Assembly: GCA_944332505.1 (NCBI GenBank)
Contig: CALVKC010000004.1
Coordinates: 1-64,000 of the forward strand
Origin: an uncultured Bacilli bacterium
GTDB lineage: Bacteria > Bacillota_I > Bacilli_A > RF39 > UBA660
DNA length: 64,000 bases
Direction of reading: 5' to 3'
A program made the position numbers and the translations under genes. The first letter of the stretch is position 1. Every line of letters starts with the position of its first letter. Below, in pieces: positions 17,064 to 24,569 of this stretch. The notes beneath the pieces were generated by a model that was not told the origin of the DNA, did not search any database, and saw nothing but the letters and a program-made list of their open reading frames with translations.

Positions 17064-17095
17064 AAATGCTGATATAATATTATATCAGCATTTGT
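17064..17095. terminator. Palindromic terminator
   Basis: AAATGCTGATATAA / TTATATCAGCATTT, about 23 bp beyond the 3' end of the - gene at 17118. Confidence 0.6.
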
Positions 17096-17117
17096 TACAT
17101 ACAACATGGAATATTAT

Positions 17118-17360
17118 TTAATCATCATAATCATCATCTTCTGGAAATGAATAATCTACCATTAATTCACCCTCATCTTCGTCACTATCTGGTATTAAAC
17201 CTTGTTCAACTTTTTTAAGCCACTCTTCATCAACAAGATATGCGCATGAACCGTATAAGCCAAGGCCTTGCTCTGAATTGATTAATACACAATGTTTGGT
17301 AAAACCTTTTTTTACCATTAAAATTTGGCTCTCTGGCCATGTTACTACTGTTTTTTTCAT
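17118..17360 (-). CDS. Small acidic hypothetical protein
   Basis: 80 aa, starts MKKTVVTWPESQILMVKKGF and ends in an acidic tail (DSDEDEGELMVDYSFPEDDD). Promoter -7 box complement at 17396-17403 with TTTG 20 bp further up. No family recognised. Confidence 0.65.
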   Translation of the reverse strand: MKKTVVTWPESQILMVKKGFTKHCVLINSEQGLGLYGSCAYLVDEEWLKKVEQGLIPDSDEDEGELMVDYSFPEDDDYDD

Positions 17361-17488
17361 ATGTGTTGTTTTTATGTTTATATTGCAAAGATAGTAATAA
17401 TAAATTTAAAATGCAAATTATAATATAAGAAAAATATTTGCATATATAAAAAAAATATCGTATATTTGCATCACAAATTTAATAGACA

Positions 17489-17671
17489 ATGGTAAAGAAA
17501 ATATACACAATTTATGGAATATTTTCGGTATATCCGAATGAAGATAAATTTAATTATGATGTGTTTTTAGATGATGAATTTATGGCTAATTATTCATCGA
17601 CTACACCATTTAACATTAAAAAATTTGATTACGAATTAATAGAATATTTTTCAACAAAAATTGCTAAATAA
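17489..17671 (+). CDS. Small hypothetical protein
   Basis: 60 aa: MVKKIYTIYGIFSVYPNEDK .... Promoter TATATTTG near 17461-17470. The next ORF starts 2 bp after its stop. It may be related to the 16481 family (short + strand proteins starting K-I-), but similarity is weak. Confidence 0.6.
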   Translation: MVKKIYTIYGIFSVYPNEDKFNYDVFLDDEFMANYSSTTPFNIKKFDYELIEYFSTKIAK

Positions 17672-17673
17672 TT

Positions 17674-17898
17674 ATGGCTAACCAAAATTACAAATTAAAA
17701 ATAATCAAGTGTATAAATGGTAATGTTGAAAGTGAAACATTTTCTCATACGTCGAAATAATTTGCTAAACTTCATTTAATAACAGAATCTAATATATTAC
17801 GTATAAGCTTACCAGAATGTAAGATTGTAACAAAAAATGAAACGAGTATTTTAGGCAAGCGTGATAATGAGAATTATTTTATAAGTGAAATACATTAG
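17674..17898 (+). pseudogene. Paralogue of 16481 with in-frame stop
   Basis: From ATG 17674 it reads MANQNYKLKIIKCINGNVES and SHTSK, then TAA at 17758-17760, and the same frame continues FAKLHLITESNILRISLPE to TAG at 17898. The block FSHTSK-FAKLHL aligns with FPHRTKDGARQHLQKL of the gene at 16481, so the stop replaces a coding position. Confidence 0.55.
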
Positions 17899-17921
17899 TT
17901 TTCAGTCATATCAATATTAAT

Positions 17922-18006
17922 AGCCAACATCAACTTAATGATGTTGGTTTTTTTTTGTATATAATTTTATACCACAAATATACGACAATTAAAAGTTCAT
18001 ACCAAA
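17922..18006 (-). ncRNA. Small RNA unit, left-reading copy
   Basis: Complement shows TTTGG (18002-18006), N20, TATATTTG (17975-17982), then a short leader and the hairpin CCAACATCA / TGATGTTGG with T-run (17922-17951). The same design as the right-reading units, but on the - strand; it is divergent from the unit at 18052. The hairpin also terminates the + gene remnant ending at 17898. Confidence 0.5.
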
Positions 18007-18051
18007 TTATTTTAGTTAAAAAATGTTATTTAGAAATATTAACAAAAAAAA

Positions 18052-18142
18052 TTTGGAGTGATACAAATTTATTCCGATATTTGTGGTGTGAATAAAAAGG
18101 TACAAAAAAACCTCAATGATATAGTTAAATCATTGAGGTTTT
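18052..18142 (+). ncRNA. Small RNA unit with terminator
   Basis: TTTGGAGTG, then GATATTTGTGGTGTGAATAA, then a hairpin AACCTCAATGAT / ATCATTGAGGTT (18109-18142). The hairpin lies just past the 3' end of the - gene at 18153, so it stops transcription from both sides. Confidence 0.5.
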
Positions 18143-18152
18143 CTAATTAGTA

Positions 18153-18320
18153 TTATTCTTGATTTAGGATTCTTGATTCACGTTCATTAGTAATAATGAA
18201 ATCTTTAATATCAGCTTCTTCAGCTAAATTTCTTGCTTTATCAAGTGCTTCACCTTCATTTTCGGCATTAACTACTTGAACAATTCGAGCATTATAATTA
18301 AGTTCAATTGTATATGTCAT
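18153..18320 (-). CDS. Small protein with a Shine-Dalgarno start
   Basis: 55 aa: MTYTIELNYNARIVQVVNAE, then NEGEALDKARNLAEEAD. The sequence upstream of the ATG is AAAGAAAGGAGT, a strong Shine-Dalgarno, unusual in this window. The text VNAENEGEALDKA resembles small phage/bacterial proteins with a VxAxNexEAxxKA motif. Last gene of a - strand operon with 18335 and 18657. Confidence 0.65.
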   Translation of the reverse strand: MTYTIELNYNARIVQVVNAENEGEALDKARNLAEEADIKDFIITNERESRILNQE

Positions 18321-18334
18321 AAAAACTCCTTTCT

Positions 18335-18655
18335 TTAATCATTAACAAACAATGTGTTGTAACTTGCAAGTAGATGTTCTTCTTTCAATGGTTCGTGTTC
18401 ATCGAGATTAAGATATTCTCTTGCAGTTTTTTCAATGTTTTTAGATAATTTGATAAAGTCCTTTTTAGGGAAAACCATATAATACTCTTTACCTCGATAA
18501 TCTGGACAATATGCAAAGCCATCGAAAATATCGAATTCGAGTATATGTTTTTTTGTGTCGCCTAAAATATTATCAGCGAGTTTAATTTTTTGAGTACAAA
18601 CATATTTAGTTTGCATCATTTTTTCTAAATCAGTAATACTAATTCTTTCGTTCAT
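18335..18655 (-). CDS. Hypothetical protein
   Basis: 106 aa: MNERISITDLEKMMQTKYVC .... Mixed charged; no membrane segment or motif recognised. It sits 1 bp after the gene at 18657 and 14 bp before the gene at 18153, so probably one operon. Confidence 0.65.
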   Translation of the reverse strand: MNERISITDLEKMMQTKYVCTQKIKLADNILGDTKKHILEFDIFDGFAYCPDYRGKEYYMVFPKKDFIKLSKNIEKTAREYLNLDEHEPLKEEHLLASYNTLFVND

Positions 18656-18656
18656 T

Positions 18657-19088
18657 TTATTTTATATTAAGTTGATTAATACTATCAATAATTTTAATTA
18701 CGTCATAAGCTTTTATTTTAGATTGGGTTTGCCATTTATTATTTATATCATTCCAAAAATTAAAACCGTTTTGCGTTTTTTGCCAAATAAAAGCTTTAGA
18801 TATTAATTCTGTTTTCTTAGTTATCGTAACATAATTACTTAATTTATGTAATTTATCATTATAATTAACATTATTAGTTTTATCAAAGTAATATAAAAAA
18901 TCACCTAAACAATTATTATCAATTAAAAATCTCAATAATACATTAAGTATCGTATTATGTTGATGTGAATGTGATATTGATAAAATCAATTGATTTTTAT
19001 ATAGTTTATGATTTTTATAAAAACTAATTTGATATATCGTAATATAAGCAATTATAACAAATATAATTATTAAACATATCATTATCAA
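18657..19088 (-). CDS. Membrane-anchored protein with EGYW-like C-terminal domain
   Basis: 143 aa. An N-terminal membrane segment (MICLIIIFVIIAYITIYQI) precedes VLLRFLIDNNCLGDF, a match to the family's RFLKE motif, and FIWQKTQNGFNFWNDINNKW, a match to the FxWxxTxEGxxFW motif. So it is a - strand member of the big paralogous family that has gained a membrane anchor. Promoter -7 box complement near 19106-19113. Confidence 0.65.
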   Translation of the reverse strand: MIMICLIIIFVIIAYITIYQISFYKNHKLYKNQLILSISHSHQHNTILNVLLRFLIDNNCLGDFLYYFDKTNNVNYNDKLHKLSNYVTITKKTELISKAFIWQKTQNGFNFWNDINNKWQTQSKIKAYDVIKIIDSINQLNIK

Positions 19089-19223
19089 TTAAATAATTTC
19101 AATGCAAATATACATATATTTTTTATGATTCCCAAGCATAGTATTATTATTTTACTTATTTTAACAAAAAAAGGTGATGTATTAAACATCACCTTAACAA
19201 GTTCAATTAAAAAACAATATGGA

Positions 19224-19796
19224 CTAAAAATCTACTTTAAAATCTGGATGAATTTCTTTCAAGTTAAACCGAGTGATAATGCTTTCGTCATTAGTTGAAC
19301 CAATTCTATCGAACGCCCAACGACCGACATATTCGTTTTTAAACCGATAATCACCGCACCCTCTTCCGTTTCCATAAACAGTTAATAAAGGTAGCGGATG
19401 CACTTGCCAAACTTGTGGCTTCATTTTAGGTATTACAACATATTCCTTTTTAGAAAAGTTAATAAGGTATTTATAATGATTATAATAATATGCCTTAAAT
19501 GTTTTAGCATATTTAATATATGATTCATCCTCAACTTCACGAGAGTGGAAATAATATTCTTTACCGTTAATGCCATCAGCATAATCACCGACCCATACAA
19601 ATGGATATTCAAAAAAATAACCGTCTTCATATGAAATCTCTTGCATATAAGCATTGACATAAGCATTGCCAATATATGAATGCTCCATTAATTTAGCCCC
19701 ATTACCAAATTTACGTGGTGATAATGCGAATAAAACTGGTTCTTTTGCAAGTTTGTGATTCTTTTTCAAAACTGCGCCTCTAAAATACTGTCCCAT
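19224..19796 (-). CDS. Conserved phage hypothetical protein (MGQYF type)
   Basis: 190 aa starting MGQYFRGAVLKKNHKLAKEP, with LMEHSYIGNAYVNAYMQEI and FVWVGDYADG. I recognise the MGQY start and WVGDYA block from large-phage proteins of unknown function. Promoter -7 box complement 19830-19837. Confidence 0.65.
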   Translation of the reverse strand: MGQYFRGAVLKKNHKLAKEPVLFALSPRKFGNGAKLMEHSYIGNAYVNAYMQEISYEDGYFFEYPFVWVGDYADGINGKEYYFHSREVEDESYIKYAKTFKAYYYNHYKYLINFSKKEYVVIPKMKPQVWQVHPLPLLTVYGNGRGCGDYRFKNEYVGRWAFDRIGSTNDESIITRFNLKEIHPDFKVDF

Positions 19797-19870
19797 ATCT
19801 CTAAATTTTAAGTTATTATTATTGTATCACAAAGATAGATATAATGTTTGAAATAACCAAATATTAAATG

Positions 19871-20266
19871 TTAATTTTTATTTAAAATTTGCACTACTTT
19901 ATATGGACTTAGTTTTCCATGTTTTGATATTCTATCGTAACATTCAACAGTGATACCACCAACATTAGGAATATTATAGCAACCACCGTATATAAACTTT
20001 TTACAATTCGGTGAACATTGGCATTTATGGTTATAGATTAAAGTTTTAAATTTAGATAAGGTAATAGATTGTGTTTGTGAGTGTGTTTTAATAAAATCAT
20101 TTGCAGCTTTTTCTTCAAACAATTTTACACATTTAAAAATTTCATTAATTGATTTATTTTTAAATGATGAAAGTTTGACAAAATTTTCATTCTCGTCCTT
20201 TTTATTGCTGGCTTTAACGATTAATATATCGTTTATAATTTCTGAACAAATAACGTAATTTTCCAT
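19871..20266 (-). CDS. Hypothetical protein with Cys cluster
   Basis: 131 aa. A short Cys-rich segment NHKCQCSPNCKKFIYGGCYN (about residues 79-98) could bind metal. No family recognised. Promoter -7 box complement 20285-20292. Confidence 0.65.
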   Translation of the reverse strand: MENYVICSEIINDILIVKASNKKDENENFVKLSSFKNKSINEIFKCVKLFEEKAANDFIKTHSQTQSITLSKFKTLIYNHKCQCSPNCKKFIYGGCYNIPNVGGITVECYDRISKHGKLSPYKVVQILNKN

Positions 20267-20362
20267 ATCGAATTATTTTATATCACAAAGATAAATATTT
20301 TATTTCAATTATCCAAATAAAATAATGTATTTTTGCGTTATTAATTTTTTTAACTAAATATA

Positions 20363-20452
20363 TTTGGATGATATTATAGATTGTCGTATATTTGTGACGT
20401 GAAATTATAGACAATAAAAAAACCGTTGTAGAATAGATACAACGGTTTTTTT
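20363..20452 (+). ncRNA. Small RNA unit with terminator
   Basis: TTTGG at 20363, N20, TATATTTG 20387-20394, leader GACGTGAAATTATAGACAAT, hairpin AAACCGTTGTA / TACAACGGTTT (20420-20447) and T-run. The opposite-strand gene ends just beyond. Confidence 0.55.
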
Positions 20453-20486
20453 TATTTTACATTTTTAGTGTAAATGTTAGTTATCT

Positions 20487-20561
20487 TTATTTTTTCAATA
20501 ATTGTTCTTTATATGCCTTGCAATCTTCTTTACTAAATGTTTTAATGTTCATATTTTCCAT
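20487..20561 (-). CDS. Very small ORF (24 aa)
   Basis: Starts MENMNIKTFSKEDCKAYKEQ and ends in TAA; ATG lies 4 bp after the stop of the gene at 20566, as in a compact operon. Supported only by spacing; could be chance. Confidence 0.35.
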   Translation of the reverse strand: MENMNIKTFSKEDCKAYKEQLLKK

Positions 20562-20565
20562 ATTA

Positions 20566-20823
20566 TTATATATTAAGACTTAAAATTTCTATAATGTATG
20601 CTTCAAGTTGTTCTTTATTATAACATTTATTTTTTATAATGTTAATAAAGATTTCATGTTCATTGAGTTCTGGTAAAAGTTTAGTTAAATACCAAACATT
20701 TTCATATTTAATCCAAAACCTTTTCATATAAAATGTAATTCGATTATTAAATTGTTCTGGATTCTCTAATATTGTTCCAATACCAAAAACAATTTCTTTC
20801 CTAAATTTCTTAATCGTTTCCAT
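20566..20823 (-). CDS. Hypothetical protein
   Basis: 85 aa: METIKKFRKEIVFGIGTILE .... No motif recognised. It begins 11 bp after the stop of the gene at 20835 and shares its promoter. Confidence 0.6.
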   Translation of the reverse strand: METIKKFRKEIVFGIGTILENPEQFNNRITFYMKRFWIKYENVWYLTKLLPELNEHEIFINIIKNKCYNKEQLEAYIIEILSLNI

Positions 20824-20834
20824 ATTATATTGGT

Positions 20835-21524
20835 TTAATCTGTTTCACCAAATATAGCGTGTCTTTCATCTAAAGCATAATAATAATGCCCATTACCACA
20901 ATTCTTATATTCAGTAGCATACCAACCACATTTTGTTCCGTCTTCAAATGTTTTAAATTCAATTGAATTATCGTAATTTTTACGCCAATGATAAACGAAT
21001 GGTAAACCAGTTCTAATTGCTTGTTTAGCTTTATCTCTCACAACATTTTTTTCGTGAGCATGATAATTAATTGAAACAATACCTTTTTTAGCAGTGGTGA
21101 TAATACTATCAACATACAACGAAACGTCACCAATTGTTTGTTTCAAATATTCTCTTTGTTCAGTATAACCTAATGTTATAAGATACTTAATATAATCATC
21201 ACCTTGCTCTAAAATTTTTTGATATGCATTTTTCATATCTTGCCATAGTCCACTATAAGTTAAATAACGGACTACTTTTTCCATGAATTTCCTTACAATA
21301 ACATAATCTTCATCCGATTGTATAGGTATTACTTCAACCCAATTATTTGCAAGTGTGGCTACTGGAAAACCATATCTACTCGACCTACTTCTAAATATAC
21401 ATGGTGTATCATATCTATCTAAAAATAGTCTCACTTTTTTAATTTCACTCGTGTTAAGTTTAACTTTGAAATAACGAGTGTAATTACTATTTTTAATAAT
21501 ACTAATTAATTCAGCTTCTGTCAT
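20835..21524 (-). CDS. Hypothetical protein
   Basis: 229 aa: MTEAELISIIKNSNYTRYFK .... Contains an aromatic C-terminal region (KCGWYATEYKNCGNGHYYYA). No family recognised. Promoter -7 box complement near 21552-21559. First gene of a three-ORF operon. Confidence 0.65.
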   Translation of the reverse strand: MTEAELISIIKNSNYTRYFKVKLNTSEIKKVRLFLDRYDTPCIFRSRSSRYGFPVATLANNWVEVIPIQSDEDYVIVRKFMEKVVRYLTYSGLWQDMKNAYQKILEQGDDYIKYLITLGYTEQREYLKQTIGDVSLYVDSIITTAKKGIVSINYHAHEKNVVRDKAKQAIRTGLPFVYHWRKNYDNSIEFKTFEDGTKCGWYATEYKNCGNGHYYYALDERHAIFGETD

Positions 21525-21613
21525 ATCTTTAAGTTTTTAAATTTGTTTATGCAAATATAAATATTATTTTTCTAATAACAAAATATTTTTTAGGTTTTAA
21601 CATTGTTAAAATA

Positions 21614-21645
21614 AAAAAACCAACCGTTTCACAACGATTGGTTTC
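21614..21645 (-). terminator. Terminator hairpin
   Basis: AAACCAACCGTT / AACGATTGGTTT with one mismatch, T-rich on the complement; it would end - strand transcripts from the tRNA region. Between it and 21845 I see only a long inverted repeat ATGTTGGTT / AACCAACAT (about 21776-21835). Confidence 0.5.
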
Positions 21646-21845
21646 TTCGCCATTGGCTTTTCAAACTTAAAAACTTATAGCCTTTAATGCGACAATCAAC
21701 GTTATACGCTCAAAAAAAGGCTATCACGATATGGATATTTTTAAAAAGGCTAATACTAAACAAACGTCTTTGTTTATGTTGGTTACCTGTGATTGAATTG
21801 TCGACATTTTGATAGAGAATGAAAAAAACCAACATTTAATTTGCT

Positions 21846-21996
21846 ACCGTATATAAAATTATAAGAAAACTATATTATCTTACATTTTATTTCTTGCTTC
21901 AACCTATCACTACTTTTTAGTATATTGTATCACTACAATTCAGTCATCCATAGTTGGATAGTCCACAAGCGTATATTTGGCAGTACGGCTACCTAT
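21846..21996 (-). ncRNA. Orphan omega-RNA-like element, copy B
   Basis: The complement has the conserved blocks GTACTGCC, ACGCTTGTGGACTATCC, GATAGGTTGAAGCAAGAAAT and ATATACGGT, as in copy A, but no tnpB is attached. The junction is at 21846; the bases after it on the - strand are AGCAAATTAAATGTTGG. It lies just downstream of a Tyr-like tRNA, so it may be made by read-through. Confidence 0.55.
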
Positions 21997-22056
21997 TTAT
22001 TCGATATTAAACGAATAACTACCCCCTAAAAGCAAATTGTATTAGCCTTAAAATTG

Positions 22057-22177
22057 TTGGGAAAGGTGGATTTGAACCACCGAAGCCACTTTAAGTAGCA
22101 GACTATTTACCATAGTCCCCATTTGTCCACACCGTTGTTATGCTAACATAGCAACGTTTCCCCTCTGGTACTTCCCA
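22057..22177 (-). tRNA. Tyr-like tRNA with D-loop hairpin insert, copy 1
   Basis: Acceptor TGGGAAG/TTTCCCA, D-stem CCA/TGG, anticodon arm GACTA-TGGTAAA-TAGTC giving GTA, a 5-bp variable arm, T-arm GGTGG-TTCAAAT-CCACC. All fit bacterial tRNA-Tyr. Two oddities: the D-loop holds an extra ~33-nt hairpin (stem CGTTGCTATG / CATAACAACG), and position 33, universally U, is G. Function as a translating tRNA is therefore doubtful. Confidence 0.6.
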
Positions 22178-22216
22178 TAATTATATTAAAATGCATAAAA
22201 GCCAAATAATTAATGC

Positions 22217-22500
22217 CCATAGTTCTTAATTTCACTTAAAAACATTGAAATTAATTCTTAATCGTTATGATTAAGGGGTGAACTACAACACCCTCTATCC
22301 CATCAACATATGTGTTTTTGAGACTACTTATAATGCGGTGATTTTCGCTTTTAACAATTATTAAATTGTTAAATCTACTTCTCTTTTGCTAAAGACCTTT
22401 TTAGGTTTTACGTGCCAAAGGATGAAAAAAAATTTATGGCACAACCATATACCAATACCTCAAAGAACTATTATATAATAAATAAAGAAAATATTCTTTG
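22217..22500 (-). ncRNA. Repeated structured RNA element, copy 1
   Basis: About 280 nt shared, in the opposite orientation, with 63555-63861. Five hairpins hold in both copies: ACCT/AGGT, TTTAACAATT/AATTGTTAAA, GGGTG/CACCC, TTAATC/GATTAA and AATTTCA/TGAAATT, while loops differ. The gene-like start that follows in the other copy is not preserved here; a Tyr-like tRNA follows instead. Not a recognised RNA class. Confidence 0.55.
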
Positions 22501-22618
22501 TTTTTCATTTTGTTATATTAAAAATTATAAATAATTATAATACAGATAATGGATAAAAAAACCATATTGTTAGCCGTATAAGTATTTCTTTTAATTGTTT
22601 CATATGTTTATGAAATTG

Positions 22619-22738
22619 TTGAAGAGGGTGGATTTGAACCACCGAAGCCACTAATGTAGCAAGTTATTTACTATAACTCCCATTTGTCCACACCATTGTT
22701 ATGCTAACATAGCAACGTTTCCCCTCTGGTACTCTTCA
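22619..22738 (-). tRNA. Tyr-like tRNA with D-loop hairpin insert, copy 2
   Basis: Acceptor TGAAGAG/CTCTTCA, anticodon arm AGTTA-TAGTAAA-TAACT (GTA, A at position 33), variable arm GCTAC/GTGGC, T-arm GGTGG/CCACC. The D-loop carries the same ~33-nt hairpin. The anticodon stem differs from copy 1 but still pairs fully. Confidence 0.6.
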
Positions 22739-22873
22739 AATATATTATTCGGGAACAAATTAATTATTAAATATTAGATATGATATGCTATAAAATAAAT
22801 AATCTAAATAATAAAACAATAGCATAAAAAATTATAATATATCTATAATATAACTGCTGTTAGTTCCCTTTAG

Positions 22874-22946
22874 TAGGGTAGACAGGACTCGAACCTGCGA
22901 CCTCTTGGTCCCAAACCAAGCGCACTACCGACTGTGCAACGACCCT
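22874..22946 (-). tRNA. tRNA-Pro(TGG)
   Basis: Standard cloverleaf of 73 nt. Anticodon arm CTTGG-TTTGGGA-CCAAG gives TGG; T-arm GCAGG-TTCGAGT-CCTGT; D-stem GCAC/GTGC. CCA is not encoded. Promoter -7 box complement near 23045-23052 serves this and tRNA-Met. Confidence 0.85.
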
Positions 22947-22955
22947 ATATGTTTG

Positions 22956-23027
22956 TTGCGGGGGAAGGATTCGAACCCTCGACCTCAAGGTTATGAGCCT
23001 TGCAAGCTACCACTGCTCTACCCCACA
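22956..23027 (-). tRNA. tRNA-Met(CA T), elongator-like
   Basis: 72 nt with acceptor TGTGGGG/CCCCGCA and anticodon arm CAAGG-CTCATAA-CCTTG (CAT). It lacks the three G:C pairs of initiator tRNA, so it is elongator Met or an Ile(CAT) tRNA if C34 is modified to lysidine. Separated from tRNA-Pro by 9 bp. Confidence 0.8.
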
Positions 23028-23091
23028 ATTTTTTTTTACATTGCAAAGATACAAATAAATATTTACAAAACCAAAAAAATATTGATTTTTT

Positions 23092-23502
23092 TTATTTTTT
23101 TTTCCAGTGCGATTTAATACCGCCACATTTTCTACTGCAACAAGGATTAGGATGAGAGGATAAATTTCTTTTTTCATATAAAAATTTACATTTGCATACT
23201 GGGCAAATTAATTCTACCATTTCTTTACCTTTAAGGTCTTTCTTACGGTTATATTCTGCCGATATTGCTTGCAAATTTTCAATTCTATCATCCATTCTAT
23301 CTCCATTTATATGGTCAATTTCTAAATCTTTAGGCACATCAACTTTATAATAACTAGTATAAAGATACTTAGCATAACTCATACTATGTAGTTTCCTACT
23401 TTCATGTAATAAAGTTGCAACTCTTCTAGGTTCTTTATTTGTATTTATATATACTCTAATAAACCCTTTATCTTTATAAAAATCTGAAATCTCTTCTACC
23501 AT
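23092..23502 (-). CDS. HNH homing-type endonuclease
   Basis: 136 aa. Core LEIDHINGDRMDDRIENLQA is the HNH motif (DH...N...N) of free-standing phage homing endonucleases, followed by NRKK and a C-terminal zinc knuckle (CPVCKCKFLYEKRN, then CCSRKCGG). It lies within the tRNA cluster. It has no clear promoter of its own; the region upstream carries another tRNA-like gene. Confidence 0.8.
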   Translation of the reverse strand: MVEEISDFYKDKGFIRVYINTNKEPRRVATLLHESRKLHSMSYAKYLYTSYYKVDVPKDLEIDHINGDRMDDRIENLQAISAEYNRKKDLKGKEMVELICPVCKCKFLYEKRNLSSHPNPCCSRKCGGIKSHWKKK

Positions 23503-23522
23503 ATATAAAATATATTATTTAG

Positions 23523-23599
23523 TCTTGGCGGAGGGGCTTGAACCCACGTGTGACCAACTACTCTTTCTACAAGGTATAAGCTTGAGGAGATACGCCAAG
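23523..23599 (-). tRNA. tRNA-like gene, anticodon unclear
   Basis: Perfect 7-bp acceptor CTTGGCG/CGCCAAG and a T-arm GTGGG-TTCAAGC-CCCTC (one mismatch). No normal D-arm can be drawn. One possible anticodon arm is CAAG-CTTATAC-CTTG (TAT), which would leave only ~7 nt for the D region and a ~22-nt variable region. Promoter -7 box complement near 23615-23622. Confidence 0.45.
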
Positions 23600-23666
23600 T
23601 TTTATTTACATTGCAAAGATACAAATAAATATTGTAATTTCCAAATTTTCAAAGAACTTTTTTTTG

Positions 23667-23787
23667 TTGAAGAGGATGGATTTGAACCACCGAAGCCACT
23701 TGAAGTGGCAGACTACTTACCATAGTCCCCATTTGTCCACACCATTGTTATGCTAACATAACAACGTTTCCCCTCTGGTACTCTTCA
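23667..23787 (-). tRNA. Tyr-like tRNA with D-loop hairpin insert, copy 3
   Basis: Acceptor TGAAGAG/CTCTTCA, anticodon arm GACTA-TGGTAAG-TAGTC (GTA, G at position 33), variable arm GCCAC/GTGGC, T-arm GGTGG/CCATC. D-loop insert hairpin CGTTGTTATG / CATAACAATG, with a wobble pair replacing the C.A mismatch of copy 1. Confidence 0.6.
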
Positions 23788-23797
23788 AAGTATTCCA

Positions 23798-23872
23798 TTG
23801 TAGTATTCTCGGAGTTTAACCGAGGTCTTACAGTGATTCAGTCACTGTCTATTTCTATAGTTAATACTACAA
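23798..23872 (-). tRNA. Degenerate tRNA-like structure
   Basis: Outer stem TTGTAGTATT / AATACTACAA (10 bp), D-stem CTAT/ATAG with a 4-nt loop lacking GG, anticodon-like arm CAGTG-ACTGAAT-CACTG (TGA if numbered normally, but position 33 is C), T-stem CTCGG/CCGAG with loop TTAAACT. Folds well but lacks the G19-C56 contact. Lies 3 bp upstream of tRNA-Phe on the forward map. Confidence 0.45.
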
Positions 23873-23875
23873 ATG

Positions 23876-23948
23876 TGGAAAGTGATAGAGTCGAACTATC
23901 ATTGATGGATTTTCAGTCCATTGCATTGACCACCTTTGCTAACTTTCC
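23876..23948 (-). tRNA. tRNA-Phe(GAA)
   Basis: 73 nt. Acceptor GGAAAGT/ACTTTCC, anticodon arm ATGGA-CTGAAAA-TCCAT (GAA), T-arm GATAG-TTCGACT-CTATC. Promoter -7 box complement near 23958-23965. Confidence 0.85.
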
Positions 23949-24021
23949 TTTTTACATTGCAAAGATACAAATAAATATCTTAATATGCAAATTTTTAAAG
24001 AACTTTTTTTATTTTTTTTTG

Positions 24022-24141
24022 TTGAAGAGAGGGGATTTGAACCCCTGAAGCTACTAATGTAGCAGACTATTTACCATAGTCCCCATTTGTCCACACCATT
24101 GTTACGCTAACATAACAATGTTTCCCCTCTGGTACTCTCCA
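24022..24141 (-). tRNA. Tyr-like tRNA with D-loop hairpin insert, copy 4
   Basis: Acceptor TGGAGAG/CTCTTCA (one G-T), anticodon arm GACTA-TGGTAAA-TAGTC, variable arm GCTAC/GTAGC, T-arm AGGGG/CCCCT. The insert hairpin is ATTGTTATG / CGTAACAAT. T-arm and variable arm differ from the other copies but keep pairing. Confidence 0.6.
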
Positions 24142-24162
24142 AATTATTATGAAAAATTATAT

Positions 24163-24468
24163 TTATTCTTTAGTCAAGATATTGTAGGTTTCGGCTAATA
24201 TGTTAAGTTCAGTTTCTAATGAGAATTCTCCACTATAAAACCAATTTTGACAATTAGCTTTAGGTCCATAAACGTACAAATATCTCAAACGTTTATATTT
24301 TTCACTAAATTCAATAGCGTAGATAGAAGCCATACATTTACCTATATTTTGGGATGTGTTAAATGGCTTATCAAATTCAATAGACTTCATATCTTTTGAA
24401 TTCATCAAATCTTTTACTATTCGCCTATTATTCTCAATAATTGGCATTACATTTACAAATTCTTCCAT
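24163..24468 (-). CDS. Hypothetical protein
   Basis: 101 aa: MEEFVNVMPIIENNRRIVKD .... No motif recognised. Promoter -7 box complement (CAAAGTTA) 24496-24503. It directly precedes a Tyr-like tRNA, which may be co-transcribed. Confidence 0.65.
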   Translation of the reverse strand: MEEFVNVMPIIENNRRIVKDLMNSKDMKSIEFDKPFNTSQNIGKCMASIYAIEFSEKYKRLRYLYVYGPKANCQNWFYSGEFSLETELNILAETYNILTKE

Positions 24469-24549
24469 AGTTTGTTGTTTTTAAATTTTACATTGCAAAG
24501 TTATAGAAAAATATTGTAATATGCAAACATTTACCTTATTTTTTTTCAA

Positions 24550-24569
24550 ATATACTTAATTAAGTACCT
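24550..24569. repeat. 20-bp palindrome, copy 4 (degenerate)
   Basis: Core TACTTAATTAAGTA with one degenerate arm. It encodes the last residues (KVLN-stop) of the gene at 24556. Confidence 0.6.

Noticed and set aside
22217..22500. Group I intron
   Set aside because: No recognisable P, Q, R and S core elements and no clear exon junction; the paired copies differ in flanks but do not split a gene.
23105..24048. Small + strand reading frames across the tRNA cluster
   Set aside because: They are mirror frames of tRNA genes and of the HNH gene, with no promoter or protein-like composition.
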